This document shows positions 27,001 through 39,777 of a stretch of DNA of 64,000 bases, piece after piece. Location: contig NC_090795.1 in the NCBI RefSeq assembly GCF_040054535.1, positions 6,846,001-6,910,000 of the forward strand. Reading direction: 5' to 3'. The notes beneath the pieces were generated by a model. It ran no database searches and had not been told where the DNA came from. It worked only from the letters and a program-made list of their open reading frames with translations. Source of the stretch: Antennarius striatus. Taxonomy: Eukaryota > Chordata > Actinopteri > Lophiiformes > Antennariidae. A program made the position numbers and the translations under genes. The number at the start of each line of letters is the position of its first letter. Positions within the stretch are counted from its first letter, which is position 1.

Positions 27001-30000
27001 TACATAAAAAAACAAAAAACAAAACAAGATCAGAATTTAAATGAAGAAACTGTAACAACACTTAAAAATGATCCCAAAAGCTAAAGCTGCTCGAATGTAC
27101 AGAGCACATCCTCAAAATGCTTCTATGAAAGTCTCGTTCGTACCTTTGCCAGTTCTGAAGGTCATCATGGCAGGTTGTCCCAAGCCTGCACAGTTTTTGG
27201 CCGTCATCTCCACCTCATACAGACTATCTGGCTGCAGTTTGGCCAAAGTTAACTTGTGGAGGGAGCCTGAGATGCTGCTGGAGGTCCACTCTGAGAGGGG
27301 GTCGCCCACCTGAGACAGGGAACAGGGTGAGTAACACAAAAAAACAACAGCATACATTTGAGATAAAAACGTGCATGCATGTGTTTTCAGATGCAGTGAA
27401 TGCCTCCGGTACCTTTCTGTACTTGACCATGTACTCCAGCACGGGGACTCCTCGCTCATGCCGGGGCCTCCAGGTGAGTTCGTAATAATCGGCCTTGCCT
27501 GTACGGGGCTGGCTGAGGATGACGGGGGCTTCTGCAGGCAGGATCTGTCCCGGCAGCTCAGAACAGTCCAGAGGCAACATGGCGCCAGAGGCTCCAGGTC
27601 TGACAGGCGGCTGCTCCCTCAGCACCTTGTCTGGGCTGAGGGGTCGATATATGGAGGGCAGCTTCCCCCTCGAGGGAATCCCTAGGAGACAAAAACATCA
27701 TCATGTAAAATGGAACAAAAATGAAATCTCTGACCAATGAGAAACGATCTCACTATGACTCACCTGTTGATACGGTGATGAGGCGAGCGGAGGCCTGAGA
27801 GCTGCCCACCCCGTTCTCAGCCATGCATTGGTACAGTCCATCATCTTGAGGGCCCACATTGGAGACACGCAGCATCCGGGAGGTGAGTCGGTGGCGTGTT
27901 GATGGGGCGAGGGGGCGGGCGTTGTGAAGCCACATCACAGAAGGGGTGGGTTTGCCACGGGCCTGACAGGTGAAGCGCACCGTCTCTCCGTACACCACCT
28001 CCTGCTGCTGCAGCTCCACCGTCACCTGAGGAGGCTCTGCAGGAGAAACAGTCAGGAGGAAAACATTTAGTCTGAATATGAAGGTGTGCACAGGTTTACA
28101 CAACATGTATGATATTTTATTAATTATAAATAAGTCACTCGTATCTCAACCTACTCATGTAGTTTCTCTTTTGTTTTTCACATTGCCTGATGTACAGAAT
28201 ATCTTTTTCGCATCAATCATTTATGAAAGTTTAGAGTACGAACACCATCAGAGGGACCGTTCTCAAATTATTTTAACATCAGAAAAAAAAAAGAAAAGAA
28301 AAATATTTTCAAAGAAAAAAAGCACAAGAAGTTGTTGTGCAAATATAAATCACTGATGTCTGATGGGATTTAAGAGGATTAGTGGTTCTTTGTAATTGTT
28401 CGAGGTGTAACAATGCCACATGTGCACGGTTAAAATCACAACTCGGGCACACGTGTGTGTTTGTGAAGCCTGTATGACGGAGGCATGTAGAGAGCTGGGC
28501 GGAATGGGGTAGGCAGCTAGTTGATGGTTGGCTGCTTATGAATCAGGGGAAGACAGAGCTCATTACAGCAGCTCTCTGGCTCTAATTAGAGCCAGCTGCA
28601 GAGAGACAACCCGCAAAACACACACACAGACACACACACACACGGGCAGAAAATCACTGTAAAAACAGTCATCCATAACCGAGACACATTCAATCACGTC
28701 TTGCTACGGAATAGAGAGCTCTCTCTGTACAAATTCTCTAATGACACCACCCAGGTTTATATGCCTCTCAAACACACACACGCACACAGACACACACACG
28801 TGTCTCAGACACACCTACAGATCCCTCGACTTTCTACCCATCGATCACACATCAGTCTAACCACGAAATGACAAAATTGGCAAAACTATGACCATAAATA
28901 ACTCCCCTTACAATGAAAATCACTTCAAGGACTCCACATTTCACAAAAGAAATGATCGACTCTTCTAGTTTTACTCACCAAACACCTGGACGTCATAAAG
29001 CACCGTTGCAGAGCTGGAGGAGCCGATTCCGTTGTCCGCTCTGCAAACATACGTGCCTGAATCCGCCTCCCCCACCACATCGATCAGCAGGTTGCTGAGC
29101 AGGAAGCGCGTGTTGTTATGGGAGCGTAGGTCCCGCCCATCCTTCGCCCACATCACCTGTGGGGTGGGGATGCCACTGGCCACGCACTCCAACACCAGCC
29201 GCTGGCCTTTGGTCACCATGATGGAACGAGAGGCTGGCGGGTAAATTATTCGAGCCGCTTCCGAAGTGGAACCTGGGAAAGATGAGGGCAAATTTTTAAT
29301 TTTTTTTTTGCACATTTGCAAAATGTTTTAATCGTTTCTGGTAAAACTCTTCATGTTTGCATCTCCTCAGTAGCTTAGGTATGATGAACTCACGGCGTAT
29401 CCGCAGACGGTCAGCAGAGATTGAGGTTTTGACCTCCTGGGTGACCGGGTTGTAGGCGGCACACTTGTAGGGACCCTCATCATCCTGCGTGGCGTTGGCT
29501 ATCTGCAGGTTCCCTGATGGCATGATGAGGTAGTTCCCTGTAGGAAAGAAAATAAGCAAACATGTGGGAACATGCTCTGAAGGCCTAATTAACCCAGAAT
29601 TTTATCGGGGTGTACATCACATTTGTGAAGAAGCCTCGAAAGGTCATTTTCTATCTTAAAGCACATCTGAAGGAAAGGTAAGGTGTTAAAATATTGATGC
29701 TTCACTATAATATCTAGAATGTATTTCAGAAAACTAACTTAAATAAGAGTAATAATAAAAGATAATAAAAATAGTCAGTGAAAGACCAAATCTACAGCAT
29801 GGAAAAGTAGAAGTGAATGTGTTACAACTAAAAAAAAGAATGAAAAGATTCTGTAACAAGATATTAACTTTTACACTAAGATCTTACTTTCAGACTTAAA
29901 AGTAGGAAAATACACAAGAGGTAAATGACCAGAGAAACAAGAAACCACTGGACACTGTCAGAGTTCTGTGTGCACTTCCTCCAGTAACCACAAGGGGGCT

Positions 30001-31754
30001 CCCCACCACGTGACGGGAACAGCTCGTCAATGTGGAATTCATTTCCTCAGAGATAAGCTGCTGATATCAGTACCTACAGCTCCGAGGCATCATCAGCATA
30101 CCAGCCACAAACCACTGGAGCTTTTCTTCTCTTCCAGGCAACTTAGAACTAAATAGTTATGAAAATAAACAACTGCATTCCCATGTTTCAACATTTGAGA
30201 TAATACCCTTATCACTGGCTTCATGATGGACCAGATAGTTGGATTATAGCATTCCAGTAAATTACAATGATAGCATGAGAATCAAGAGGGATGTAGAGAG
30301 AGAGAAAGAGAGTGAAACGACGATTGCATGAGATCGTATGATCGTAACTTTGGTACCTTTGGATGTTTCCAGCCACTCTTGCTTGACGCTGTAGCGGACC
30401 TGAGCCTTAGGCTGGCTCTCGGGGACGTGACATTCAATAACAGCCGTGTTGCCTTCGTCCACCTCGATCTCCTGCTGGTCATCAGGCTCAAAGTCCCGCA
30501 GTTCTGCAAAGCACGCACATGAGGGGAGAGAGTCAGAGCCTTCACAACACCCTTCTTTCAACGGCGTAATGTAATGTAAATCACAGCAAACTGCACATGT
30601 ATACAGTCAGTCCTCAGCTTGTTTTAATATAATCAGAGGAATTTAGAAAGACACTTGAACTAACTGCCTTCTTTGTCATGGCTTTGCGTCTGTCTAACGG
30701 TGGTATCTGTAACATCTGAGTAGGTGAAATAATCCCATCAAACATTATAGTGGGACCGGAGTCGGATCAGATTCTGTGGGAAACGGCAAAGTGGGATTAC
30801 TGGGGCCATGTGCTGCAACTGTGTCCCGCAGACACACAGTCTGCACAACACAGACACTCATGTGACCTCCGACCTCCTAAACCCCCGCCTGAGCAGCCCA
30901 GAGGCCTAACCAACGGGGTCAAAGGTTAGAGGTGTCTGTCCTACAGTGTTTCAAAGAAAGATACCCAGTTTGGGGTTTTTGGGGAGGAAACAGCAAGACG
31001 TTGCTGTTAAAAAGATGGGAAAAAAGAAAAGAAAAACCCACAAAAAAAAAAAAAAAGCACTTTGGAAAGGAGACGCTGCCATTTTATAGATTTGAAGCGG
31101 AGGAAAACTGAACTGGAAAAGAAAAAGATGGCAAAAGAAAAGTAGAAATTAGCCACGAAGGAATCCAGAAGTGACATTAAAGATAAATAAGACTCCTCCA
31201 GAAGGTAATTTAACGTCCAACAGCCTTTGGTGATTTATTCTTAACAAACATGGCTTCTCTCCATTCTTTCCAGAGGTGCTGTAACTGATGTGTTTTTCTT
31301 GGAGCGGTGGCGGTGGCTCTGACCAGGCTGCTGGTAGATATATATACGGTCAGCTGATGACGCTTTGTATACAGCTCTAATTCAATAAGTGAAGTTTTGT
31401 TAAGGCACTGATAGAGACATCACAGTGATTTACTACAAGCACTGAACAAACACCTTCACTGCAGGAACCTGATTTATTCACCACAGACATTCGAGTTGTC
31501 CCTCCATTCGGGTACAATGGAGGGGGGGGATCAGGGGGTGATGGGGGGGGGTGTTAGGGTTTGCAGAAACATGCATGCAAAAGCAGTTTCAGCTCTTATT
31601 CTGAAAGATGAGAATCGCAGCCAGGACATGTCAAGCTAAGTGGTGTGTGCGTGCTGGGAAGAAGAGGTGTGTGTGTGTGTGTATGTGGGGGGGGGGGGCT
31701 TTGTGGCGCTCCATTTGCTAAATCAATCAGGTGCTGTTTTTACAGCGAACACCC

Positions 31755-31789
<35 letters not shown>

Positions 31790-32846
31790 CTCATATCGAC
31801 CCATCCCCGCCATCATCCTCCTCCTGCCTTCATCTCCTAAATTCCTCCAGCTACACCTTTCAACCCCTCCACCGCCGCCCCGCATTCTTCACAGGAAGAA
31901 ACCCCGCATGGGTTCTACCCCCCCTCCACCTCAGGTGTGCCGGGCGTGCACGTGAGCGAGCACGTGAGCGTGAATCCTGCAGGGGATGGAGGATTGATGG
32001 CATTCATAAAGTAAAGCAGACCTCCCGCACCAGGGCTGCTTGGCAAGGCAGACTTAAATATTTCTGGAGACAGTGCATTCATCATCTTTATGTGTTGCAG
32101 TAGGAGGCCTGTATGTGTGTGTGTGTCTGAATTATAACATGTTTGTGCAGTCTGTTGTGCGTTCACGTTGTGCAGATGCATGTCTCTACACACGAGTTGA
32201 AGCAAGAGGCTTTTAACTTCTGCCAAAAAAGCACAGATTGTTCAGAGTCGGACAGCGAGGAGGGTCTGGAATCAACCTCTCCTGATCACAAAAAACATGT
32301 GTGCACAGCTAAGAGGGCTGAAATGGAAAGGCAGGCACGTACACTCTCCAAGGAGCGATTCCTTAGGCGGTTTCGGGGTGGCCGAGTAGGGACCGTTATT
32401 AAATTAGAGAAATTTTCAGAGCAGGGAGGAGGAGGAGCAAACAGTCTGGCTCCACATGTAGAAACGCTACAACTTCTCCTGCTTTCCCCGATCGCAACAC
32501 AGGATAGGGAGGAACAATAAAAAGTGAAGGTGACAAAAGAAGAAGGGATAATGAGAGGAAGGGGAAGAGGGGGAGAAAGTGACAGGGTGAAGAGTGAAAA
32601 AACGCCAAGAGGAAGAGAAATGTGTCTGAGCAGGGGGGGGGGGGGGGGGTTATGGAGGGCTGGAGGGAGACGGAGAATGTGACATCACGTCCCGTCTTGT
32701 GAGGCGATCGTGTCTCGACTGGCCTGAAACACCTCCAGTTTCACCAGCGATGGCGGCTTCGTACATCACATCGCCAACAGAACTCCCCTTCTTCATTTAA
32801 TGGTGTGTTCTAGTCACACTTACACTTTTATATTCTGTCCTTGGAT

Positions 32847-32879
<33 letters not shown>

Positions 32880-34213
32880 TATCTACCTCCCGGCCCTCTC
32901 AACCAATTATGGGGCCATAATTCCTGCCGAGCCCTGCTGTCAGGCCTGTGGAGAGGAATGCAGTGTTGTGGAGGAGCAGAGGGGCCGATGGAATCAAGGG
33001 GGCCCCCAGGCTGAGACCTAGTCCCTTCTACGACCCAGCCCCAGGGTCCCCTCCATTCCTCTGGTTCAGGTTACACATCTTCAGGCCCCCGCTCTCGGTC
33101 CCATGATGCATATCAAATATAACACCGCACACTCCAACCAGCGCCGGACTAAAAACGTCAGCAGGGAGAATAATTCACTCCAACTCCATTAAGTCAATAT
33201 GACACTGCTTATAAGCAGACGTGTCACATGACACAGACTAAGCAGAGTCTGATCATATGGAGGTATCCATCCCCCCTAACCCCCCGATACCAATCAATGA
33301 TTGTTTTTCATCACAGTAGTGGAAAAGTTTTACAAAAAGTGTGTTCCTTGGATAGTGGGTCTTTGTGTGGGTGCACACTCACTGGCAGCGGTGACGTTAG
33401 CTGGAACACTGGCCAGGGCTCCTGCGCCGGTGCTGGCTACGCACTGGTACCTGCCCAGAGTCACATTAGAGAGCGTGGGGATGTACAGGCTGTTGGGCCC
33501 CAGCACCACACCCAGATCTCCATCGGAGAACTCCTGGCCGTTCAGGCGCCAGCTGATGTTGGCGGACGGCGGTCGGGCGCTGCAGCGCAGATTCACGCTG
33601 CCCCCCAGCTTCTGCACCACGGACATGGGCTCCTCAGTGAACACCGGTACCTCATCTGAGGAGAAGAATTAATAACAGATTAAAAAAATATGATCGAAAG
33701 ATTTTTTTTGTCGACAAAAATAATTTTCTTTCAATCACGGAATCAATTGCTGAGCGAATGCAACACTTTTTTTTTTCCTCAGTTCAGCCATGTTGGCTAG
33801 CATTTCTCCGTCTACAACACTCCTTCAGTTCATTTCAAATAAACTTCTGTTACTGCTGCCAGACACGTACAACACCTCCTCCTCTGTGATCGAGCCAAAA
33901 TATTTTGTCCCTGGCAAGACTTATCCGGCACCAGGTGTTTGGAAAAACGAATGTAAAGCATTCATAAAGTCAGGCAGACGTGTGCAGCTTGAAGCAGAGG
34001 CAGAAAGCATGAGGAAAGTGAGACTTTTTCATTTTATTCCTGCAGATTATTGCTTTTAGATTGACTTTTTTTTTCTTTTCCCCCCCACATTGATTACTCA
34101 CCGAGCGGAGAGGCGTCCCCCTGCAGGCAGCAGAGTAGTACTGCACCCAAAGCGCACAACACTAGAGTCCTTCTCTTTTTCATCCACGGAGTCCAGTCTC
34201 GCTTTCCAGACAT
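24033..34213 (-). CDS. boc: Boc, cell-adhesion-associated Hedgehog co-receptor (17 coding exons)
   Basis: Single-pass Ig/FN3 membrane receptor of the CDON/BOC family. It binds Hedgehog with Patched and acts in neural patterning, axon guidance and myogenesis. Exons on the minus strand: 34102-34213, 33383-33655, 30357-30503, 29394-29537, 28979-29272, 27764-28036, 27413-27681, 27144-27309, 26938-26997, 26438-26647, 25906-26081, 25571-25793, 25297-25482, 24999-25213, 24778-24866, 24410-24546, 24033-24202; 3,144 nt, 1,047 aa. Signal peptide about 1-35; four Ig domains about 40-414; a linker; three FN3 domains about 465-785; membrane helix about 815-837; tail about 210 aa. BOC-specific motifs: [65 protein letters not shown]. 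The upstream ATG at 34220 opens a frame without a signal peptide, so 34213 was chosen. The last splice (24410 to 24202) is less certain: read-through would stop at 24390. Confidence 0.94.
28576..28595. promoter_or_regulatory. Perfect 20-bp palindrome centred on TAATTA in a boc intron
   Basis: The half-site CTGGCTCTAA is followed directly by its exact complement. The centre is TAATTA, a homeodomain dimer-type core. CTCT and AGAGAG flank it on the outside. It lies in the intron between the third and fourth Ig-domain exons, in non-repetitive sequence. Function is inferred only. Confidence 0.6.
31522..31559 (+). other. G-quadruplex-forming motif in a boc intron
   Basis: Four guanine runs of at least three are separated by loops of 4-5 bases, meeting the usual G3+N1-7 rule. 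The runs are on the boc template strand. Only structure potential is claimed. Confidence 0.6.
31763..31789. repeat. (CA)n microsatellite
   Basis: About 13 perfect CA units in boc intron 30504-33382. A (GT)n run and a poly-G run precede it at 31666-31699. Confidence 0.95.
32847..32873. repeat. (CA)n microsatellite
   Basis: About 13 CA units in the same boc intron. Confidence 0.95.
32905..32922. promoter_or_regulatory. Homeodomain-type inverted repeat in a boc intron
   Basis: AATTATGG and CCATAATT are perfect 8-bp inverted arms with a 2-bp spacer (GG). This is a second TAAT-type symmetric element in a boc intron. It sits in a unique stretch just after a microsatellite. Confidence 0.4.
33656..34101. 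other. boc intron with an unexplained antisense open frame
   Basis: The 446-bp intron between the signal-peptide exon and the first Ig exon contains, on the plus strand, an 89-codon open frame (33790-34059). It has ordinary amino-acid composition, without repeats. I do not recognise it. It could be chance or a remnant of a mobile-element coding region. Confidence 0.25.
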
Positions 34214-35034
34214 CTTCCATACACTGCCCCCTGAAAAACACAAGAGTTCAGAGGGTCAACAAGAGATCCAGTCGGTTTTGATTCTTTCATAAGCCGTTCT
34301 GTGTTACTTGTGTATAAAAGCACACAAACACCCAGTCATTCACGAATCACGGCCCAGGTGAAGCGGTGCATTCTCCACTGCCCTCAGCAGCACAGCCTCC
34401 ACACACAAATAAAGCCTTTCTTTTCTGCCAGCCCCCATCGCACTTCTGACCCAATCCCCTCCGCCTGCACCCGCACCCATCCACCCCGTGCTCATCAAAG
34501 GGGCGCCCTCATTCTGAAGGCCGTAACCCGAGCACCCCCCCCCTGCCCCCCGCCTTCCTGCTCAGGTGTAACCGATACAGGTAGAGGGATCCAGGAGGAG
34601 GATGGAGGGAAAACACAGGCGGCATTCAGGAGTCGGGACAAAGAACAACTAATGAGAGGTAGGATGGGGCTGGGGGTGGGAGATGGGGGTGTTTTCATTT
34701 TTATATATATTTATATACATGTATATATGGAGAAGATAGTTTATTAACAGTTAATGCAGTGAAGGGAGTTTGTCTGTTTCCCTTGTCGCCTGCTGCCAAG
34801 TCTCCCAAATTCTTTTCTGTCAGGTTAAACTAACAACTTCCCGTAAGGATGAGGAGGGTGGTCATGAAAAACTCCAATTACACCCCCTCCGCCCCCCCCA
34901 CCCCCCGCCCCCCCATATACACGAACGCTGCTGAACTGAAAGACATAAAATAAAAAGGGAAACACAACTTTCTCATACATATTTGTCCCGATCTTATTAT
35001 GGCAAGGGGATGATTAATGTAACTCAAACTCTGG

Positions 35035-35037
<3 letters not shown>

Positions 35038-35065
<28 letters not shown>
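35038..35065. repeat. (CA)n microsatellite
   Basis: About 14 CA units in boc intron 1. Confidence 0.95.
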
Positions 35066-36882
35066 GGCCAGAGCAGAATGGAAACTCTTACGATGCACCT
35101 TCATCATCTAATGGCGGCTCTGAAAATGTTTAGCTGCCTGGAACATTTACTGAAACTGAAAAGAAGAAGCGGGGCCGATGGAAAAACAGCCGTTAACGAC
35201 GCCAAGTGTCACACCAGGCTGCACATTACGCTCCTGCGTTTTTTAATTGCTTTTCATGAATGCGCGTAAACAATATCAGATTGTCCTTTCTCACGCAATG
35301 AACAGCTACGACTCAGCAACCCGCCACGAGAACAATGCTGTAATGAACTGCTGACTCGTTCAATTATCAACCAGCAAAACAACTGATTTTCTTGAATAAT
35401 TGGGACAAACATGAAAAGCTGTAAATGTTTCTGATGGATCTGTTAAGTCTTTGCTTCATTCTTTGGTTCCTTGTGGTGCTTATCAGACGCCAAGAAGATC
35501 AAGAGTCATATGATCCAAAACCAAAACAATGAGCTTAAAGGCGCTAAAACAGTCAAAACTAAAAGTGGACCTGCAGAATGGATACTTAACCGCACAGTCC
35601 AAATTATATTTGTGACCCCTTTTAATGTTTTCAAAATGCCAAACATCATCTTGTGCAAGCTTGTAAAATGTTGGGATTTGGAGTTTTTTTACTAATGCAT
35701 GTGTCATTTTATTGGTTTAGGAAAGTTCGTGAAGCGATTTAAGAATGTCAGAATGTTTTTTCCTATATCTGCTGCCCTACATACGTGTGTAGTTTACTCA
35801 CTTGTCCACTCAGAGCAGCCCATTAGTAGTGGGCTGGCTCAGTAAACAAACAGTAAGTTACTGTGGACGCCGGCGAGCGGAGCTGAAGGCCCGTGGCTTC
35901 TGTGGCCGGTGGCTGTATGGACACAGGCCTGTAAAAGACACCTACATCTGTATGGAGCACCTGTCCCCGCTGGGGGGTGGGGGTGGGGGGGTCAGTAACC
36001 GTAAACCACATCAGCCAGTCTGCCAACCGGGACCCTCAGACGAGCCCATCTTTTCAAAATGAATAAAAACTAATGACAGCAAAGCAAGAGGAGTGACAGA
36101 ACCAGAGCTGGAGCGTCGTTACCATCACGATCGGAGACGGCGCCTCGTACATCATCACTCCCTAAAAAACAGCCCGGCTCCTCCGAGCACGTCCCAGCCC
36201 GCCTGATTCATTAGTCAGCTGGGTCCTGTGTTTTCTTAGCAGATACCCTTCCTCTACTTGAAAAGTTGGCCTGACTTCTACGTCCAACTTTTTCCATCCA
36301 TCTTTCCCAGAGAAGTCGCACAGAGAGAGGCAAGAAGAGCCTCCTACGCTGCAGAGGGACTGACGAAAACCAGAACAGAGTTCTCCCCCAGATCACGAAC
36401 CATCAGAATGTGTGTGTTGATCTGCGTATGTAAAAGAGAGAGTGAGGGGGTGGGGGGGGGGTGGAGGTTCACCAGTAAAGGACATGGTTAGTGTTTTATG
36501 GGAGCAGATTTTAGTATCAAAACTCAGCAGAAATCCGATAACCGGAGAGGAACGCTGGTTTTGTAATCATTTTGAGGAGCCAAGACTAGACCCCTGTGGA
36601 TTCCCTAAAGACGTGACTTTTGGTAAATCCTGCATTCTTACTTAAAATCAAGGGACAATGATTTTATTATACCAACCAATTATATTGGGACTTATAGACT
36701 CAGTCATAACCTTACATGGTCTTAAATGTTATATTGGCTGGGTCATTTCAGCTAGGAAGACTTCAGACGTGGAAGTGCTCTCATGGACTTGGACTCCTAT
36801 GACCAGGGATTTCCTTCCATCCATTCTCTTGAATACAGGTGTGTTTTTCCACAAATTGTAGTCAGGACCAGAGGAAAACACT

Positions 36883-36883
<1 letters not shown>

Positions 36884-36940
<57 letters not shown>
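36884..36940. repeat. (GT)n microsatellite
   Basis: About 28 uninterrupted GT units in boc intron 1; likely highly polymorphic and capable of forming Z-DNA. Confidence 0.95.
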
Positions 36941-36941
<1 letters not shown>

Positions 36942-37517
36942 CCCTGGTGATGTGCAGGCATGCATCACTAGTGTAGGTATGTGAGTGTCTTACACGTCCT
37001 TGTGCGAGAGAGTCACTTGACAGAAGTTCATTGTAAGCGTGCTAAGTAAAGACACCGGGGCCCCCGTTTTCCCGGGGCCACTGTCGTTCCCATTGTCCCC
37101 CCACCTCCATGGATAAATTCATTTTGACAACCCTACTAATTGGATAAAACCAGACTGGAGCCTCCTCCCTGAGTGTTCACATTCCATCTGCTTTCTGGCA
37201 TGAAGAGGACACACGGAAGGGGGGGTGGTGGTGGTGGTGGATGGATAGCAGGGTAGTAACTCCTTCTGAGGAGTTGAGCTGTTGAATATTTATCACCCCC
37301 CCCCCACTTTACCCTCCTTCCTACCCTGGTTTTACATCTTTTTACTCCCAGTGCCCCCACCCCCCCACCCCACCCTCGAGGTTCTCCAAACACCACAAAG
37401 CCCCCCCTTTAGATAAACACATGCGGTGTCAAGTGTGAGGAGTGCCGGGGGTTCAACTGCCCCGCTCAGGCCCGCGGCCCACAATGCCATGCTGCATAGC
37501 TGCCATGCGGGAGGCCG

Positions 37518-37532
37518 GTTGCCCCTGGCGAC
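37518..37532. promoter_or_regulatory. Near-consensus RFX X-box in boc intron 1
   Basis: GTTGCC, a 3-bp spacer and GGCGAC: the RFX X-box layout with one mismatch (GGCGAC for RGYAAC). It lies in a CpG-richer stretch at about 37430-37680. Confidence 0.3.
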
Positions 37533-37850
37533 GCTAACAGGCAGAACGCACCTTAATAGAGTGGAGAGTCATTGTAAAGCAGTGAGCCGGTGCGCGGACA
37601 AAGACCCCGCGGACCCCTGGAGAAAGGGGAGACGCTACTCTGAAGGGCCCGGGGAAGAGCTGATGGGCCCTGCTCAATGACCACAGAGAGGGGGGGGGGG
37701 GCTCAATGGCCAAGAGAGATGGGGAGGGGGGGCTTTATGGAGGCAGCGGGGGCGATGGAGAGGTTGACTCGGAAAGCAGAATGGCTCCTCAAATTAATGG
37801 AGAGGATGTCAGCCGGCGGTGAGGAGGACAGAGCAAGGCCTCGTCAACAC

Positions 37851-37852
<2 letters not shown>

Positions 37853-37925
<73 letters not shown>
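37853..37925. repeat. (GT)n microsatellite, 73 bp
   Basis: About 36 uninterrupted GT units, one of the longest in the window, in boc intron 1. Confidence 0.95.
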
Positions 37926-37926
<1 letters not shown>

Positions 37927-38038
37927 TGAGAACATCCCTGAACGTCCTGCATGCTCTTACTTAATGTGTTCAGACATCTCTGGGTTTGTGCCGAACCGAG
38001 GAGGAGGATGAGGGTCCAGGTTGCTCAACAAACCAATC

Positions 38039-38064
38039 ACACACACACACACACACACACACAC
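38039..38064. repeat. (CA)n microsatellite
   Basis: About 13 CA units lying only 113 bp after the 73-bp GT tract, so the two are in inverted orientation and could pair. Confidence 0.95.
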
Positions 38065-38768
38065 GCGGGGTGGGGGGGTATTAAACCTTCGCACTGGAAA
38101 AGAGCAACACACACCAAAAAGAAAAAGGAAACAATGGACAGAATAAATTATTGTGGAGTTATTGCTGCAAACTTGTCCAACAGTTATTCAGTTTAGGCTC
38201 AGAAATAAGTTCTTTTTAATTGTTTTTTTTTTTTTTTGGACCAACACACTTTTCAACCACTAGGGTTAAACAGCAAATGAGGAAAGTTTAAATTATTTTT
38301 TTGTTTTTTTTTACCCTTATACAAGCCACAAACCTTTAATAACAACAGGTGTTACTTTATAAAAAGACGATTAGAGGATTAAAAAAAAAGTCGCATTGAA
38401 AGCATCAAATTACGACCTGGACAATACAATTCTGTCATTTGTCAAAACAACAGTGACATCACATGACCATATATGGTATCTAACAGGAGCTTACGTAACG
38501 GCAGCTGAAGTGGAGAAATGTGTGTACTCCTCTGTTGTACGTAACATAAGCACAAAAGTCGGGAGAACAAAAGTTAAATCTGTTCCCATCAATCTGTCAG
38601 AACCCTCTGGAGTCTGATCCTGGCTCGGAACCTCAGTCCAACAGGTGGAGAGGGGGTCGAGTCCCAAATCCTCCACTCCAGACATCACTTGTTCTCATGC
38701 CATAAAATCACACATCAAAAGCAGCGAAGCATCCCTAAGGAGGTTGGGAATTTAGTCCCCCCCCAATA

Positions 38769-38792
38769 ACACACACACACACACACACACAT
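38769..38792. repeat. (CA)n microsatellite
   Basis: Twelve CA units, followed at about 38821-38834 by a poly-C run. Confidence 0.9.
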
Positions 38793-38917
38793 GCTTCACA
38801 AAGTATTAACGAGCTATATGCCCCCCCCCCCCCAAACCAACACTAATGAGCTTCAGAGCATCTTGAGGATTAACTAGAAGGATCTGGACAGGCCTGCCAT
38901 GTAGAGGGGGGGGGGCT

Positions 38918-38992
38918 CTAATCAATTAGGCAGCCGAGCATTTGCATAATTTAGATAACGAATCCGAATTAACCAAAGAGAGCTAATTACTG
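38918..38992. promoter_or_regulatory. Homeodomain and POU motif cluster in boc intron 1
   Basis: In 75 bp: CTAATCAATTAG, a paired-type TAAT-N2-ATTA site (38918-38929); ATTTGCAT, a POU octamer in reverse (38940-38947); CGAATTAACC (about 38965-38974); and GCTAATTACTG (about 38982-38992). A GC-rich, CpG-containing stretch follows at about 39010-39115. The density suggests an enhancer. Motifs are seen; function is inferred. Confidence 0.4.
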
Positions 38993-39623
38993 CTCCACGG
39001 TGAACACTGCCCCCCCCCCATTCCACGGCCCCGTGTGGGACGCCAGCGCGCCCCCGCCGGGGCCATGGGAACAGGACCGGAGCACCGCAGCCGCCGGCGG
39101 AGGAAGACGTGGACCCAATCAGGTCGAAGGGAGCATCAGCCAATCAAATTGGAGGGGGTGTGGCTTGAATGGGAAAAAGATGGTGGGAAGAAGGGAAAGA
39201 TGGATGGAATGAAGAAGAAGAAATTTTTAATTTAGTAGTTTGGCATGCAGCACGCAGGGGAGGAAGGAAGGGAGGAGGAATGGAAGAAAAGGATGAGAGA
39301 GACAGCAGGATGGAAGTCAAAGAAATATGGATGAAAAGAAAGAAAAATGAAAAAAAAATTAAATAAAATTAAAAATGATGATGGAAGAAAGACAAATGTT
39401 TAGGCAGAAGGACATGTAACGATAGCAGGCAAAAACAAAAGATGGACAAAAGAAACCGAGATAAACAGACAGGCTGTAGACGCCTGTTATCGTTTAAAAA
39501 CCTGTTGATCAATCGATCAATTATTGAATCTAGAGGAAGAAGAAAAACTAAAGAAAGAAGGTGTTTAAAGATAAACACGGTAAAAAATACACACTCTGCA
39601 AAGGTGTTAGTATCTGAGTCAGT

Positions 39624-39738
39624 ACACACACACACACACACGGGGTAAATATGATGCTTGTTTCTCTCTCACGCACAATCACACACATAATGTGTCAGAT
39701 TATACATTTACCATTCCTTCCCTGCGTGTGTGTTCTCT

Positions 39739-39773
<35 letters not shown>
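39624..39773. repeat. (CA)n microsatellites
   Basis: Two tracts, 39624-39641 and 39742-39773, with short CA runs between and after them. Confidence 0.9.

Positions 39774-39777
<4 letters not shown>

Noticed and set aside
32143-32520. A 125-codon plus-strand frame in a boc intron with charged residues
   Set aside because: No recognisable motif, no splice signals linking it to anything, and it is antisense to a well-defined gene.
37853-38064. Repeat array checked for a CRISPR-like or satellite structure
   Set aside because: Only dinucleotide tracts are present; there are no spaced repeats of 20 bp or more, and the genome is vertebrate.
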